Source of the DNA: Nocardia sp. NBC_01327
GTDB taxonomy: Bacteria; Actinomycetota; Actinomycetes; Mycobacteriales; Mycobacteriaceae
Length of the DNA: 64,000 nt
Direction of reading: 5' to 3'
Assembly (NCBI RefSeq): GCF_035958815.1
Contig: NZ_CP108383.1
Location: 6,696,001 to 6,760,000, forward strand
The number at the start of each line of letters is the position of its first letter. The first letter of the stretch is position 1. Below the pieces are notes generated by a model that was not told the origin of the DNA, ran no database searches, and saw only the letters and a program-made list of their open reading frames with translations. This document shows, piece after piece, positions 17,178 through 25,190 of this stretch. The translations under genes and the position numbers were made by a program.

Positions 17178-17939
17178 ATGACCTCTCTGACCATTACCGA
17201 ATCAGGCAGCGGACCGGCCGTTCTCGTCCTGCACGGCGGCGCGGGACCGTTCAGCGTGGCCGGCATCGCCGAACACTTCGCCCGCACCGCGCACGTACTG
17301 ACCGCCACACTGCCCGGCTGGAACGGCACCGTGCGACCGGACGAGATCGACACCATCGCCGATCTCGCCGCCGCCTATCTGACCCTGCTGCGCGAGCGCG
17401 AGTTGCACGAGGTGCTCGTCATCGGCTCGTCCGTCGGTGGCTGGATCGCCGCCGAGATGGCCGCACAGGATCGCGCGGGCACCGTGGGCGGGGTGGCGCT
17501 CATCGATGCCACCGGCGTGTGGATCGACGAGGCGCCGATGCCCGACTTCTTCGGTCTCGACGCCCGCGCGATCGCCGAGTACTCCTATCACGATCCGGAT
17601 CGCTTCTATCAGGACCCGGCCGATGTTCCGGCCGCGCAATTGGCTGTGCGACAGGCGAATATGGTTACGCTGCGGCATTTCGCGAGTGATCCGTACATGC
17701 ACGACCCGTCACTGCTGGCGCGGCTGTCCGGCATCACGATCCCCGCGCTGCTGGTGTGGGGCGAGAGCGACCGCATTGTCACCCCGGCGTACGGCGCGGC
17801 GTATGCCGCGGCCTTCGGCAATGCCCGGCTCGAAATCATCGGCGCGGCAGGGCATCTGCCGCATATGGAACAGCCGGACGCCACGTTCGCCGTTCTCGAC
17901 GTATTCGCGAATCAGGTCAGCGGGACGCCCGCGCGGTAG
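17178..17939 (+). CDS. Alpha/beta hydrolase, MarR-controlled
   Basis: 253 residues from ATG at 17178. Motifs: LVLHGGAG (oxyanion hole, 16-23), nucleophile IGSSVGGW near residue 85, acid in LLVWGESDRIVTP and His in AAGHLPHMEQ near 235. No signal peptide, hence cytoplasmic. The family includes esterases and C-C bond hydrolases; the substrate is unknown. It is divergent from marR and converges on a flavoprotein gene, overlapping that gene's 3' end by 28 bases. Confidence 0.85.
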   Translation: MTSLTITESGSGPAVLVLHGGAGPFSVAGIAEHFARTAHVLTATLPGWNGTVRPDEIDTIADLAAAYLTLLRERELHEVLVIGSSVGGWIAAEMAAQDRAGTVGGVALIDATGVWIDEAPMPDFFGLDARAIAEYSYHDPDRFYQDPADVPAAQLAVRQANMVTLRHFASDPYMHDPSLLARLSGITIPALLVWGESDRIVTPAYGAAYAAAFGNARLEIIGAAGHLPHMEQPDATFAVLDVFANQVSGTPAR

Positions 17940-18880
17940 GCCTCGACGGCGGTCAGGGTCTCCTCGTCGACCAAGTCGAAGTTGATCTGCGCACCGGCGA
18001 AGGCTCCCGCCGCGGCCGCGGCGCCGACCTGCGCGGAGAGGTCGGCGACATTGCCCGCCAACCACACTCCGGGCACATCGGCACGGCCGGTGGGATCGCT
18101 CGGGAGGTACTCACCCATACCCGAGGGGTGCTCCTTGGGCAGGAGCCCCAGCGGTGCAAGGAAACTCGCCTCCGCCACCATGCGTGATCCGACCACCACC
18201 GCTTCGCGTTCGACCACCGTGCCGTCGGAAAGACGCAGTCCCGCAAGCCGATCCCCGGCGATCTCCACCGCGGTCACCTCGCCGGTCACCACCCGGATGC
18301 CGCGGGCGGCGAATTGCTCGGCCTGCTCCTCGGTCGGCGGCGCGGAGGTGTGGGTGAAGTAGGTGATATCGGAACTCCACTGCCGGAACAGCAGTGCCTG
18401 ATGCACCGACATCGGGCCGGTGGCCAGCACGCCGATGGCCTGATCGCGCACCTCCCAGCCGTGGCAGTAGGGGCAGTGGATCACATCGCGGCCCCAACGG
18501 CTCTGCAGCCCAGGGATATTCGGCAATTGATCGACCAGGCCCGTGGTCACCAGCAGCCGTCGCGCGCGGACGGCCCGGCCGTCGGTGAGCGTCACGGTGA
18601 ATCCGGCGCCGTCCTGCGCCGCGGTAGCCACCGTGCCCGTCACCACCTGGCCGCCGTACTGCCGCACCTCGGCCCGGCCGCGCTCGATGAGTTCCTGCGG
18701 GGCTATGCCCTCGCGGGCCAGCAGCCCGTGCACACCGCCGGCCGGGGCATTACGCGGATGGCCCGCATCGATCACCACCACCGAGCGCCGGGCGCGCGCC
18801 AGCATGAGCGCTCCGTTCAATCCGGCCGCACCGCCGCCGACCACCACCACGTCATAACCGTCTGCCAACTGATCTGTCAT
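17912..18880 (-). CDS. NAD(P)/FAD-dependent oxidoreductase, thioredoxin-reductase-like
   Basis: 322 residues. FAD-binding VVVGGGAAGLNGAL near residue 12, the CPYCHGWE motif (redox Cys pair separated by two residues) near 135, an NADPH-domain segment, and a C-terminal FAD motif GVWLAGNVADLSAQV near 275. It is shorter than low-molecular-weight thioredoxin reductase in the C-terminus and resembles the gliotoxin-reductase-type branch, which makes or reduces disulfides on small molecules. The 5' end faces a cupin-type regulator across 83 bases; the ribosome site GGAGGTGG sits inside a short inverted repeat (18883-18902). Confidence 0.88.
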   Translation of the reverse strand: MTDQLADGYDVVVVGGGAAGLNGALMLARARRSVVVIDAGHPRNAPAGGVHGLLAREGIAPQELIERGRAEVRQYGGQVVTGTVATAAQDGAGFTVTLTDGRAVRARRLLVTTGLVDQLPNIPGLQSRWGRDVIHCPYCHGWEVRDQAIGVLATGPMSVHQALLFRQWSSDITYFTHTSAPPTEEQAEQFAARGIRVVTGEVTAVEIAGDRLAGLRLSDGTVVEREAVVVGSRMVAEASFLAPLGLLPKEHPSGMGEYLPSDPTGRADVPGVWLAGNVADLSAQVGAAAAAGAFAGAQINFDLVDEETLTAVEAYRAGVPLT

Positions 18881-18963
18881 CAGTGACCACCTCCTTGGTC
18901 ACGACCATGCGAGAACACCCACAATTTCGGCAAGGAAAGTTGCTGATACGGCAAACTCGAAGG

Positions 18964-19551
18964 ATGGACGAAGAACTCGACCAGGCGCTCGACGCGGTGG
19001 GACCACGGTTGCGTGACCTGCGACGACAACGCGAAACCACGCTCGCCGAGCTGTCGAAGACGACCGGTATCTCGGTCAGCACGCTGTCGCGGCTGGAATC
19101 GGGGGTGCGGCGGCCGACGCTGGAATTGCTGCTACCGCTCGCCAAGGCGCACGGCGTCACCCTCGATGAGCTCGTCGGCGCGCCGCCCACCGGCGATCCG
19201 CGGATTCATCTGCGCCCGGTCAGCCGGGGCGGCATGACCATGGTCCCGCTCACCCGCCGGGCCGGGGGCATCCAGGCCTTCAAGCTGGTGATACCGGCGA
19301 ACACCCGCAATGAGCCGGATCCGCGGACGCACGAGGGTTACGAGTGGCTCTACGTCCTCAACGGCCGGTTGCGAGTTGTGCTGGGCGAGCACGATTTTGT
19401 GATGAATCCGGGCGAGGCGGCCGAATTCGACACCCGAGAGCCGCACTGGTTCGGCCCGGCGGATGAGGGCGAATCGGTCGAATTCCTCAGTCTCTTCGGC
19501 AAACAGGGTGAGCGCGCGCACCTGCGCGCCCGCCCGAAGACCGGCTCGTGA
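18964..19551 (+). CDS. XRE-family regulator with C-terminal cupin sensor domain
   Basis: 195 residues from ATG at 18964; an in-frame GTG at 18907 and an earlier ATG would add a poorly conserved N-terminus. HTH at about residues 13-68 (LRDLRRQRETTLAELSKTTGISVSTLSRLE), cupin at about 100-185 (THEGYEWLYVLNGRLRVVLG...EPHWF). Cupin-XRE proteins sense small molecules and usually repress a neighbour. It is divergent from the thioredoxin-reductase-like flavoprotein, its likely target. The gap holds GCAA/TTGC repeats around 18930-18955, possible binding sites. Confidence 0.88.
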   Translation: MDEELDQALDAVGPRLRDLRRQRETTLAELSKTTGISVSTLSRLESGVRRPTLELLLPLAKAHGVTLDELVGAPPTGDPRIHLRPVSRGGMTMVPLTRRAGGIQAFKLVIPANTRNEPDPRTHEGYEWLYVLNGRLRVVLGEHDFVMNPGEAAEFDTREPHWFGPADEGESVEFLSLFGKQGERAHLRARPKTGS

Positions 19552-19565
19552 GAGGCCGCTAACCG

Positions 19566-19579
19566 ACCAAGCACTTGCT
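19566..19579. promoter_or_regulatory. KstR2-like palindrome upstream of SDR
   Basis: ACCAAGCACTTGCT is a perfect match to AnCAAGnnCTTGnT, 83 bases before the SDR start. It is the second perfect match in the window (first at 475-488). It also contains AAGCA/TTGCTT symmetry shared with the palindrome at 51415. Confidence 0.5.
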
Positions 19580-19662
19580 TGTTTCGAGGGAGTGGACTAC
19601 CAATGAGGTTCGATCCACACACTCGTCGCGCCACCGGGCGCGGCCCGCACCGAAGGAAGTAG

Positions 19663-20433
19663 ATGGACGACTTCGGTCATCGCACCGGAGCCGCACTGGT
19701 GCTCGGCGCCAGTGGCGGCCTGGGACTGGTCACGGCGCGCATGCTCATCGAACGCGGCAGCAATGTCGCGCTGACCTACTTCCGATCGGCCGGCAAGCTC
19801 GATCCCCTGCTGAAGCTGGCCGAGACCGAGGGGCGCACGGCCGCGGCGTGGCAGCTCGACCTCACCGATGCGGCGCAGACCGCCGAGGTCATCGGGCAGG
19901 TGGCCGCCGATTCCGGTGGCATTCACACGCTCGTCTATGCCGCCGGACCGCATATTCCGATGCGGCATCTGAGCCGAATCGCGCCGGAGGACTTCAAGTC
20001 TCAGATGATCGACGATGCGGTGGGCTTCTTCCATGCCGCCCACGCCGCACTCCCCCATCTGCGCGCCTGCGGCGGCAATATCGTCGCCATCACCACCGCG
20101 GCCACCACGCGCTTCCCGATTCGGGACGGTCTGTCGAGCGCCCCCAAGGCGGCGGTCGAGGCGCTGATTCGCGGTATCGCGGCCGAAGAGGGCCGCTTCG
20201 GCATTCGCGCCAATTGTGTCGGCCCGGGCATGACCACCGACGGAATGGCCGATCGGCTCATCAAATCCGGTGATCTCGACCAGAACGCACTCGATATCAC
20301 CCGGGCCAATATTCCGCTCCGGCGCTTCGGCGATGCCGAGGACATTGCCGAAGCCGTATGTTTCCTCGCTTCCGATCGCGCCGATTTCATCAGCGGCCAG
20401 AAATTGGATATCGACGGCGGCTACGGCGTGTAG
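19663..20433 (+). CDS. SDR-family oxidoreductase with altered catalytic motif
   Basis: 256 residues with a classical SDR layout: nucleotide-binding GASGGLG near residue 16, a YAAG-like segment near 88 and the C-terminal DGGYGV. The active-site Tyr-x3-Lys is replaced: the segment reads GLSSAPKAAVE, with Ser where Tyr is expected and the Lys kept; the upstream Ser position is Thr-Thr. Classical hydride chemistry may be impaired, or the protein may use an unusual proton donor. Preceded by AAGGAAG and, further up, a KstR2-like palindrome, which would link it to lipid or steroid metabolism by inference. Confidence 0.85.
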   Translation: MDDFGHRTGAALVLGASGGLGLVTARMLIERGSNVALTYFRSAGKLDPLLKLAETEGRTAAAWQLDLTDAAQTAEVIGQVAADSGGIHTLVYAAGPHIPMRHLSRIAPEDFKSQMIDDAVGFFHAAHAALPHLRACGGNIVAITTAATTRFPIRDGLSSAPKAAVEALIRGIAAEEGRFGIRANCVGPGMTTDGMADRLIKSGDLDQNALDITRANIPLRRFGDAEDIAEAVCFLASDRADFISGQKLDIDGGYGV

Positions 20434-20531
20434 CAGCCCGCCGCAGCGGCGCGTCCCGAACCGATCCGGGCCCGAATCATCCAAGATGACACAGGGATCG
20501 GTCCGGACGAGGTCGGAAGGCGGTATTCGAC

Positions 20532-21331
20532 GTGATCGGTGCGGCATCGGAGGCGGTGACGGGAAATCCGGCGCCCTTCACCTGGGTTACCGCACTGTCG
20601 ATGCTCATCTTCTGCGGAATCCTGTGGCTGATAGTCGAATACATGCGGACACACACCCGAGCCTCCATGTGGCTGTGGGGTCTGTCGCTGCTGACTTTTC
20701 CACTGTGGATTTGGGGCCCGGGGCGCGATATCGGGCTGATCAATTGGTTCTCGTGGGCGAAGATCCTTTCTGTGCTCATTCCGCTGACCGTGGTCGGGGC
20801 CATGCGCATCGCGGTGGCCGAGCAGCGGCAGGGACGCGTATGGGAACTACTGCGCAATCCGCGATTCCTGTGGTTCCCGTACGCGATTCTGTTCTTGAAC
20901 ATTGCCGAGGCCACACTGCGCGACTTCCAGCTCGACAATCTCTGGAATGCGGCGGTGGGCGTGGGACTGTGCCTCACCATTCCCTACAGCCCGCGCTTCT
21001 GGGCGGTGCTGCCCGGACGTAATGCGGAGCTGGTCGCCTACACCACGATGGCGTGGAACTTCCTGTACACCACATCTTCCCGAAGGTGATGCCGTCCGAC
21101 GGCTGGTTCAACAATGATGTGTGGCGTGTATGGGGCGTGGTGAATTTCGTGCTCACCATCCCCTATCTTTTCTGGTACACATGGCAATTGGAGTCGGGCC
21201 GGGCGTTCATCATGTTCCGGCGCGGGCCTGCCCGGCAGGAGTTTCTGCACGAGCACGGCGATGACATCAAGCGCCTGATGGCGCTGAACTCCTCATTGGA
21301 TGCCGGCCGGGATACCAGCGAAAAGGCCTGA
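20532..21331 (+). pseudogene. Multi-pass membrane protein interrupted by a frameshift
   Basis: The GTG at 20532 (GGAAGG upstream) opens a 185-residue frame with about five hydrophobic segments that stops at 21089. A second frame continues the same protein type (HHIFPKVMPSDGWFNND, then another membrane segment) to 21331. The two join if one base is restored near 21076: the text reads ctgtacaccac where ctgtaccaccac would keep the frame, giving about 266 residues. Either a real inactivating deletion or a sequencing error; no obvious slippery heptamer for programmed frameshifting. Function unknown. Confidence 0.6.
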
Positions 21332-21334
21332 GCC

Positions 21335-21682
21335 TCAGCAGCGAGCGGCGTAGGCCGTGTGCGGCGCCGGATGCAGATCGCAGTGGCTGCTGTAGTTCGG
21401 CTGATTATCGGGCACGTTCGGAATATTTCCCGTGTCGTTCCCGAAGGTGGTGCCGTTGCTCGCGGGGCCGTTCCCGAAAGTGGTGCCGTTGGTCGAGGGC
21501 CCGTTCCCGAAGGTGGTGCCATTGGTCGAGGGGCCGTTGCCGACGGTATTGGACGAAGCATTCGCCAGGGCCGGAGCCAGCGTGGCCGGAACGATCACGA
21601 AGGCGCCGACGAGCGCGAAAGCGGCGGCGGCGGTGCGGACATGGTTACACAAACCACGTGCGGTCGGAGGGTATTTCTTCAT
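21335..21682 (-). CDS. Small secreted protein with 11-residue tandem repeats
   Basis: 115 residues. A signal peptide (KKYPPTARG, hydrophobic core to about 38, cleavage near ALA-NA at 40) precedes three tandem copies of GNGPSTNGTTF (residues 48-80), then a tail with Cys101 and Cys115 that could form a disulfide. Rich in Gly, Asn and Thr, low in charge; it looks like a surface or cell-wall peptide. No family recognised. It starts in a 96-base gap to the pentapeptide-repeat gene on the same strand and converges with the frameshifted membrane protein. Confidence 0.7.
   Translation of the reverse strand: MKKYPPTARGLCNHVRTAAAAFALVGAFVIVPATLAPALANASSNTVGNGPSTNGTTFGNGPSTNGTTFGNGPASNGTTFGNDTGNIPNVPDNQPNYSSHCDLHPAPHTAYAARC
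21443..21541 (-). repeat. 3 x 33-bp in-frame tandem repeat in secreted protein gene
   Basis: Three 33-base units encoding GNGPSTNGTTF, the first two identical in protein and the third with Ala-Ser for Ser-Thr. Such arrays change copy number by slippage, so length may vary between strains. Confidence 0.85.
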
Positions 21683-21778
21683 ACCCTGACAACGAGTTCG
21701 CCCTTGGCACAGTTCATTTCGGAAATGTTTCGACTGCGCTTCCCCGCTGTTATCTTCACCGTGCCACGGGCGCGGCTC

Positions 21779-22420
21779 CTAGTCTTTGACCACGATGCCG
21801 ATCGCGGCGGCGAAAGTGGGGGCGAGATCGAGGAGCTGAGTCGAGGTGATCGTCGCGCCCGCGAGCGCCTCGACACCATCGGAGACATTGAGGTAGCGCG
21901 CGCTGCGCAGGTCCACCTTCTTCAGCTCGGCTTTCCGCATGGACAGCGCCTGCACCTCCGAACCCGGAAAGCTGACGGCGGTCAGTTTCGCCTCACTGAT
22001 ATCGATATGGCGCAGTACACAATCCACGAAGGACACATCGTTGAGATGAGCGCCGCGCAGGTTCACCGAATCGAATTTGCAGTTGTAGAACCGGACCCGG
22101 CGCAGCCGCGCCCCGAACGCCTCGACACCCGAGAAGGCATTCATCACCAATTCGGTATCCAGCCAAGAACTATCCGACAGGTCGGTACGGATCCACTGGG
22201 TGCCGTGGATCCACACGTCATTGAAGCGGGCGTGCCGCATCGTGCCACCGGACACCGTGCCCGCTGTTATCGCGCATTCGGTGAATTGCGCACCCCGGGC
22301 CTGCACCTCATCCAGTTGCAGCCCCTCGAAGAGCGCGCAGTCGTACTCCCCCTCCATCCCAATCTCGTCATGCTCCACCAGGTGGCGTGCGAACGACAGG
22401 TCGGCCAACTCCCGCGGCAT
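21779..22420 (-). CDS. Pentapeptide-repeat protein
   Basis: 213 residues. From about residue 30 to 190 the sequence follows the A(D/N)LXX beta-helix periodicity in imperfect form (ARGAQFTECAI, GGTMRHARFNDVWI, SVNLRGAHLNDVSF). No signal peptide. Pentapeptide proteins can mimic DNA and protect gyrase from quinolones, but most have unknown roles. GAGGAC serves as ribosome site. It is divergent from the M20 hydrolase across 180 bases. Confidence 0.82.
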   Translation of the reverse strand: MPRELADLSFARHLVEHDEIGMEGEYDCALFEGLQLDEVQARGAQFTECAITAGTVSGGTMRHARFNDVWIHGTQWIRTDLSDSSWLDTELVMNAFSGVEAFGARLRRVRFYNCKFDSVNLRGAHLNDVSFVDCVLRHIDISEAKLTAVSFPGSEVQALSMRKAELKKVDLRSARYLNVSDGVEALAGATITSTQLLDLAPTFAAAIGIVVKD

Positions 22421-22600
22421 CAGAAGTCCTCACATGATCGGTAATCGAAGCCGATGACATACGTCGCGGCCCCTCGACCGTAGACGAGGGTTTCAGGATC
22501 ATCGCGAGGCGGAGCGCCCTGCATACGTCCGGAGCGCACGGTGATATACAGGCGTGAACCTTCGCACCGAAACTGACGGAAACGACTGCTAGGAGCGAAT

Positions 22601-23875
22601 TTGACGTCCATTCAGACCATTACCTCCGCACTGGCGGGGCTCGATTCGATCCGCGGCGAGCTGGCCGATTTCTATCGCGATCTGCACGCGCATCCCGAAC
22701 TGTCCGGAGTCGAGTTCCGCACCGCGGATCAGGTGGCGCGGCAGGCGGCCGCGCTCGGGTACGAGGTGACCACCGAGATCGGCGGCACCGGCGTCATGGC
22801 GGTGCTGGCGAACGGTCCGGGTCCGACGGTGCTGGTGCGGGCGGACTTCGACGCCCTGCCCATCCAGGAGGCGACCGGACTGGCATACCAGTCGCGCATC
22901 GACGGGGTGATGCACGCCTGCGGGCACGATATGCACGCCACCTGTCTGCTGGGCGCGCTGAAACTGCTCGGCGATGCCCGGGCGTCCTGGTCGGGAACGC
23001 TGCTGGCGGTCTTCCAGCCGGCCGAGGAGACCGGCCGCGGTGCGCAGGCCATGATCGACGACGACCTCTTCGCCCGCTTCGGCACCCCCGATATCGTGCT
23101 CGCACAGCACACGGCCCCGGTTCCGGTGGGTCTGATCGGCGGGCACAGCGGTATCGCGGCGGCGGCCACCGATGCGCTGCGCATCGTGATGCACGGGCAC
23201 GGCGGGCACGGTTCCCGGCCCGAGGCCACGGTCGATCCGGTGGTGATGGCGGCGGCCACGGTCATGCGATTGCAGACCATCGTGTCCCGCGAGGTCGCGG
23301 CCGATGAGGCCGCGGTGGTGACGGTCGGGGCGATGCGGGCCGGGACCAAGGACAACATCATTCCCGATGACGCTGAGCTGCAACTCAATATCCGCACGTT
23401 CACGCCGGAGGTGCGCACGCGGGTACTCGCGGCGGTGGACCGGATCGTGCGGGCCGAGGCGGCGGCGGCCGGTGCGCAGTGGGCGCCGGACACCTCGGTC
23501 ATCGATGCCTTCCCGGTCATGGTCAATGACGCCGATGCGATGCAGCGCACGCTCGGCGCGTTCGCGGCGGTGTTCGGCAATGACAAGGTGTTCGATCCCG
23601 GTCGGATCACCGGCAGTGAGGATGCCGGAAACTTCGCGACCGCGGCCGGAGTTCCCTTGTGCTACTGGATGTTCGGCGTCCTCGATCCGTCGGTGTTCGG
23701 CGGTTCCGATCCGGTGCAGATCCTGCACGACCTCATCGGCGGGAGGCTCGATCTGAAGACTGTTCCGGGGCCGCATACCGCGGGTTACGCTCCGGTCGTG
23801 GATCCGGCGATCAGGGTCGGGGTCACGGCCATGACGACCGCCGCGCTCACCTGGCTCGGCGAGGCTCGATCGTGA
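22601..23875 (+). CDS. M20D-family amidohydrolase (N-acyl amino acid / aminoacylase type)
   Basis: 424 residues from TTG at 22601, chosen because AGGAG lies five bases upstream and no ATG is well placed. Metal ligands: HPELSG (His near 32), ACGHDMHAT with Cys/His near 108, AEETGRG near 143 and AQHTAP near 168; a dimerisation domain spans about 185-300. Members cleave N-acyl amino acids, indole-3-acetyl conjugates or hippurate. It shares GTGA with the following NmrA-like gene (4-base overlap), so the two form an operon. Confidence 0.9.
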   Translation: MTSIQTITSALAGLDSIRGELADFYRDLHAHPELSGVEFRTADQVARQAAALGYEVTTEIGGTGVMAVLANGPGPTVLVRADFDALPIQEATGLAYQSRIDGVMHACGHDMHATCLLGALKLLGDARASWSGTLLAVFQPAEETGRGAQAMIDDDLFARFGTPDIVLAQHTAPVPVGLIGGHSGIAAAATDALRIVMHGHGGHGSRPEATVDPVVMAAATVMRLQTIVSREVAADEAAVVTVGAMRAGTKDNIIPDDAELQLNIRTFTPEVRTRVLAAVDRIVRAEAAAAGAQWAPDTSVIDAFPVMVNDADAMQRTLGAFAAVFGNDKVFDPGRITGSEDAGNFATAAGVPLCYWMFGVLDPSVFGGSDPVQILHDLIGGRLDLKTVPGPHTAGYAPVVDPAIRVGVTAMTTAALTWLGEARS

Positions 23876-24741
23876 CGACCATCGGCGTGACCGGGGCTAC
23901 CGGCAAGCTGGGATCGCTTGTGGCACAGCGGCTCTCCGCGGCGGGCGCGGATCTGCGATTGATCGCGCGCAGTCCCGGCAAACAGCTGCCGGTTCCCGAT
24001 GCCGACGTGCGGTATGCCGAATACGGCGACGGGCAGCTGTTCGAGGCGGCGACCACCGGGGTGGACACGCTCCTGCTGGTGTCGGCCATGGAGAGTGAGC
24101 TGCGGGTGGCCGAGCACACCACCGCGATCGATGCCGCGCTCGCCGCCGGTGTGCGGCGCATCGTCTACATCTCGTTCCAGGGCGCGGCGCCGGAGGCCAC
24201 GTTCACCTTCGCGCGCGACCACTGGTACACCGAGCAGCACATCCGGCAGACGGGTGTGGAGTTCACGGTGTTGCGGGACAACAACTATCAGCTGCATCTG
24301 CCCGGACTCGCCGATCCGGAGACCGGGGTGATTCGCGGACCGGCCGGTACCGGACGCGTCGCCGCGGTGGCGCACGAGGACATCGCGGAGGTGGCGACCG
24401 CAGTTCTGCTCGACGGCACGCTGCTGCCCGGTGAAGTCCGCGATGTCACCGGACCGCAGGCGCTGACGCTCGCCGAGGTCGCCGGCATTCTCAGCAGGCA
24501 TACCGGGCGGACCATCACCTATGAGCCGGAATCGATTCCCGAGGCGTACGCCAGCCGGGCCGGTTACGGGGCGCCGGAGTGGATGGTCGCGGGCTGGGTC
24601 ACCTCCTACGAGGCCATCGCGACCGGCGAGCTGGCCGCCGTGTCCGATACGGTGCAGGCGATCACCGGGCGCCTGCCGATCACGTTCGATCGGTATCTCA
24701 CCGACCATCCCGATATCCTCGGCACGCTGTCCACGTCATGA
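23872..24741 (+). CDS. NmrA-like NAD(P)-binding protein (atypical SDR)
   Basis: 289 residues from GTG at 23872, overlapping the M20 stop by 4 bases. It begins with the Rossmann motif GVTGATGKLGSLVA; LLLVSAMES and RIVYISFQGAA follow, and NNYQLHLPGL sits near the substrate pocket. NmrA-like atypical SDRs are NAD(P)H-dependent reductases or redox sensors, and QorB is a relative. The operon link with an amidohydrolase suggests stepwise processing of one compound, an inference. Confidence 0.85.
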   Translation: MTTIGVTGATGKLGSLVAQRLSAAGADLRLIARSPGKQLPVPDADVRYAEYGDGQLFEAATTGVDTLLLVSAMESELRVAEHTTAIDAALAAGVRRIVYISFQGAAPEATFTFARDHWYTEQHIRQTGVEFTVLRDNNYQLHLPGLADPETGVIRGPAGTGRVAAVAHEDIAEVATAVLLDGTLLPGEVRDVTGPQALTLAEVAGILSRHTGRTITYEPESIPEAYASRAGYGAPEWMVAGWVTSYEAIATGELAAVSDTVQAITGRLPITFDRYLTDHPDILGTLSTS

Positions 24742-24789
24742 TTAGCGGGCAGGCGCCGAGCTACTCGGAGCACAGGCGAAAGGGTGATC

Positions 24790-25152
24790 ATGCGGGTCGT
24801 CGCTGAAATTCTCGTCGGCCTCCTGGCCGTACTGCACCTCTACATCATGGTCATGGAAATGTTCCTCTGGACCACACCCCGCGTGCGCGCTTCCTTCGGC
24901 AGCACAGCCGAATTCGCCGAGCAGACGAAGGTCCTGGCGGCAAACCAGGGGCTGTACAACGGCTTTCTCGCCGCGGGCCTGCTCTGGGGCCTGATCGCCT
25001 CGGACCCGGTGGGTCACGACGCCCAGATCTTCTTCACGGCCTGTGTGGTGGTGGCGGGACTCTACGGCGGAGCGACAGCCAGCCGCCGAATCCTGCTGGT
25101 TCAAGCGCTGCCCGGCGCTATCGCGCTCGCGGCAGTTCTGATCAGCGGTTAG
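24790..25152 (+). CDS. DUF1304 family membrane protein
   Basis: 120 residues from ATG at 24790 (an in-frame GTG lies two codons earlier; AAAGGG precedes both). Four hydrophobic segments, with the family signature HLYIMVMEMFLW near the N-terminus and NQGLYNGFLAAGLLWG in the middle. DUF1304 proteins are small inner-membrane proteins of unknown function. The gene lies 48 bases after the NmrA-like gene and may be the third gene of that operon. Confidence 0.85.
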   Translation: MRVVAEILVGLLAVLHLYIMVMEMFLWTTPRVRASFGSTAEFAEQTKVLAANQGLYNGFLAAGLLWGLIASDPVGHDAQIFFTACVVVAGLYGGATASRRILLVQALPGAIALAAVLISG

Positions 25153-25190
25153 GCGTATCGAACTGTTTCTAGGTCCGCCCGGCTCGGACC

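Noticed and set aside
22420-22611. Short minus-strand frame whose stop overlaps the pentapeptide-repeat start (TGATG)
   Set aside because: Starts without ribosome site and overlaps the M20 start region; composition not convincing, although the overlap is suggestive of coupling.
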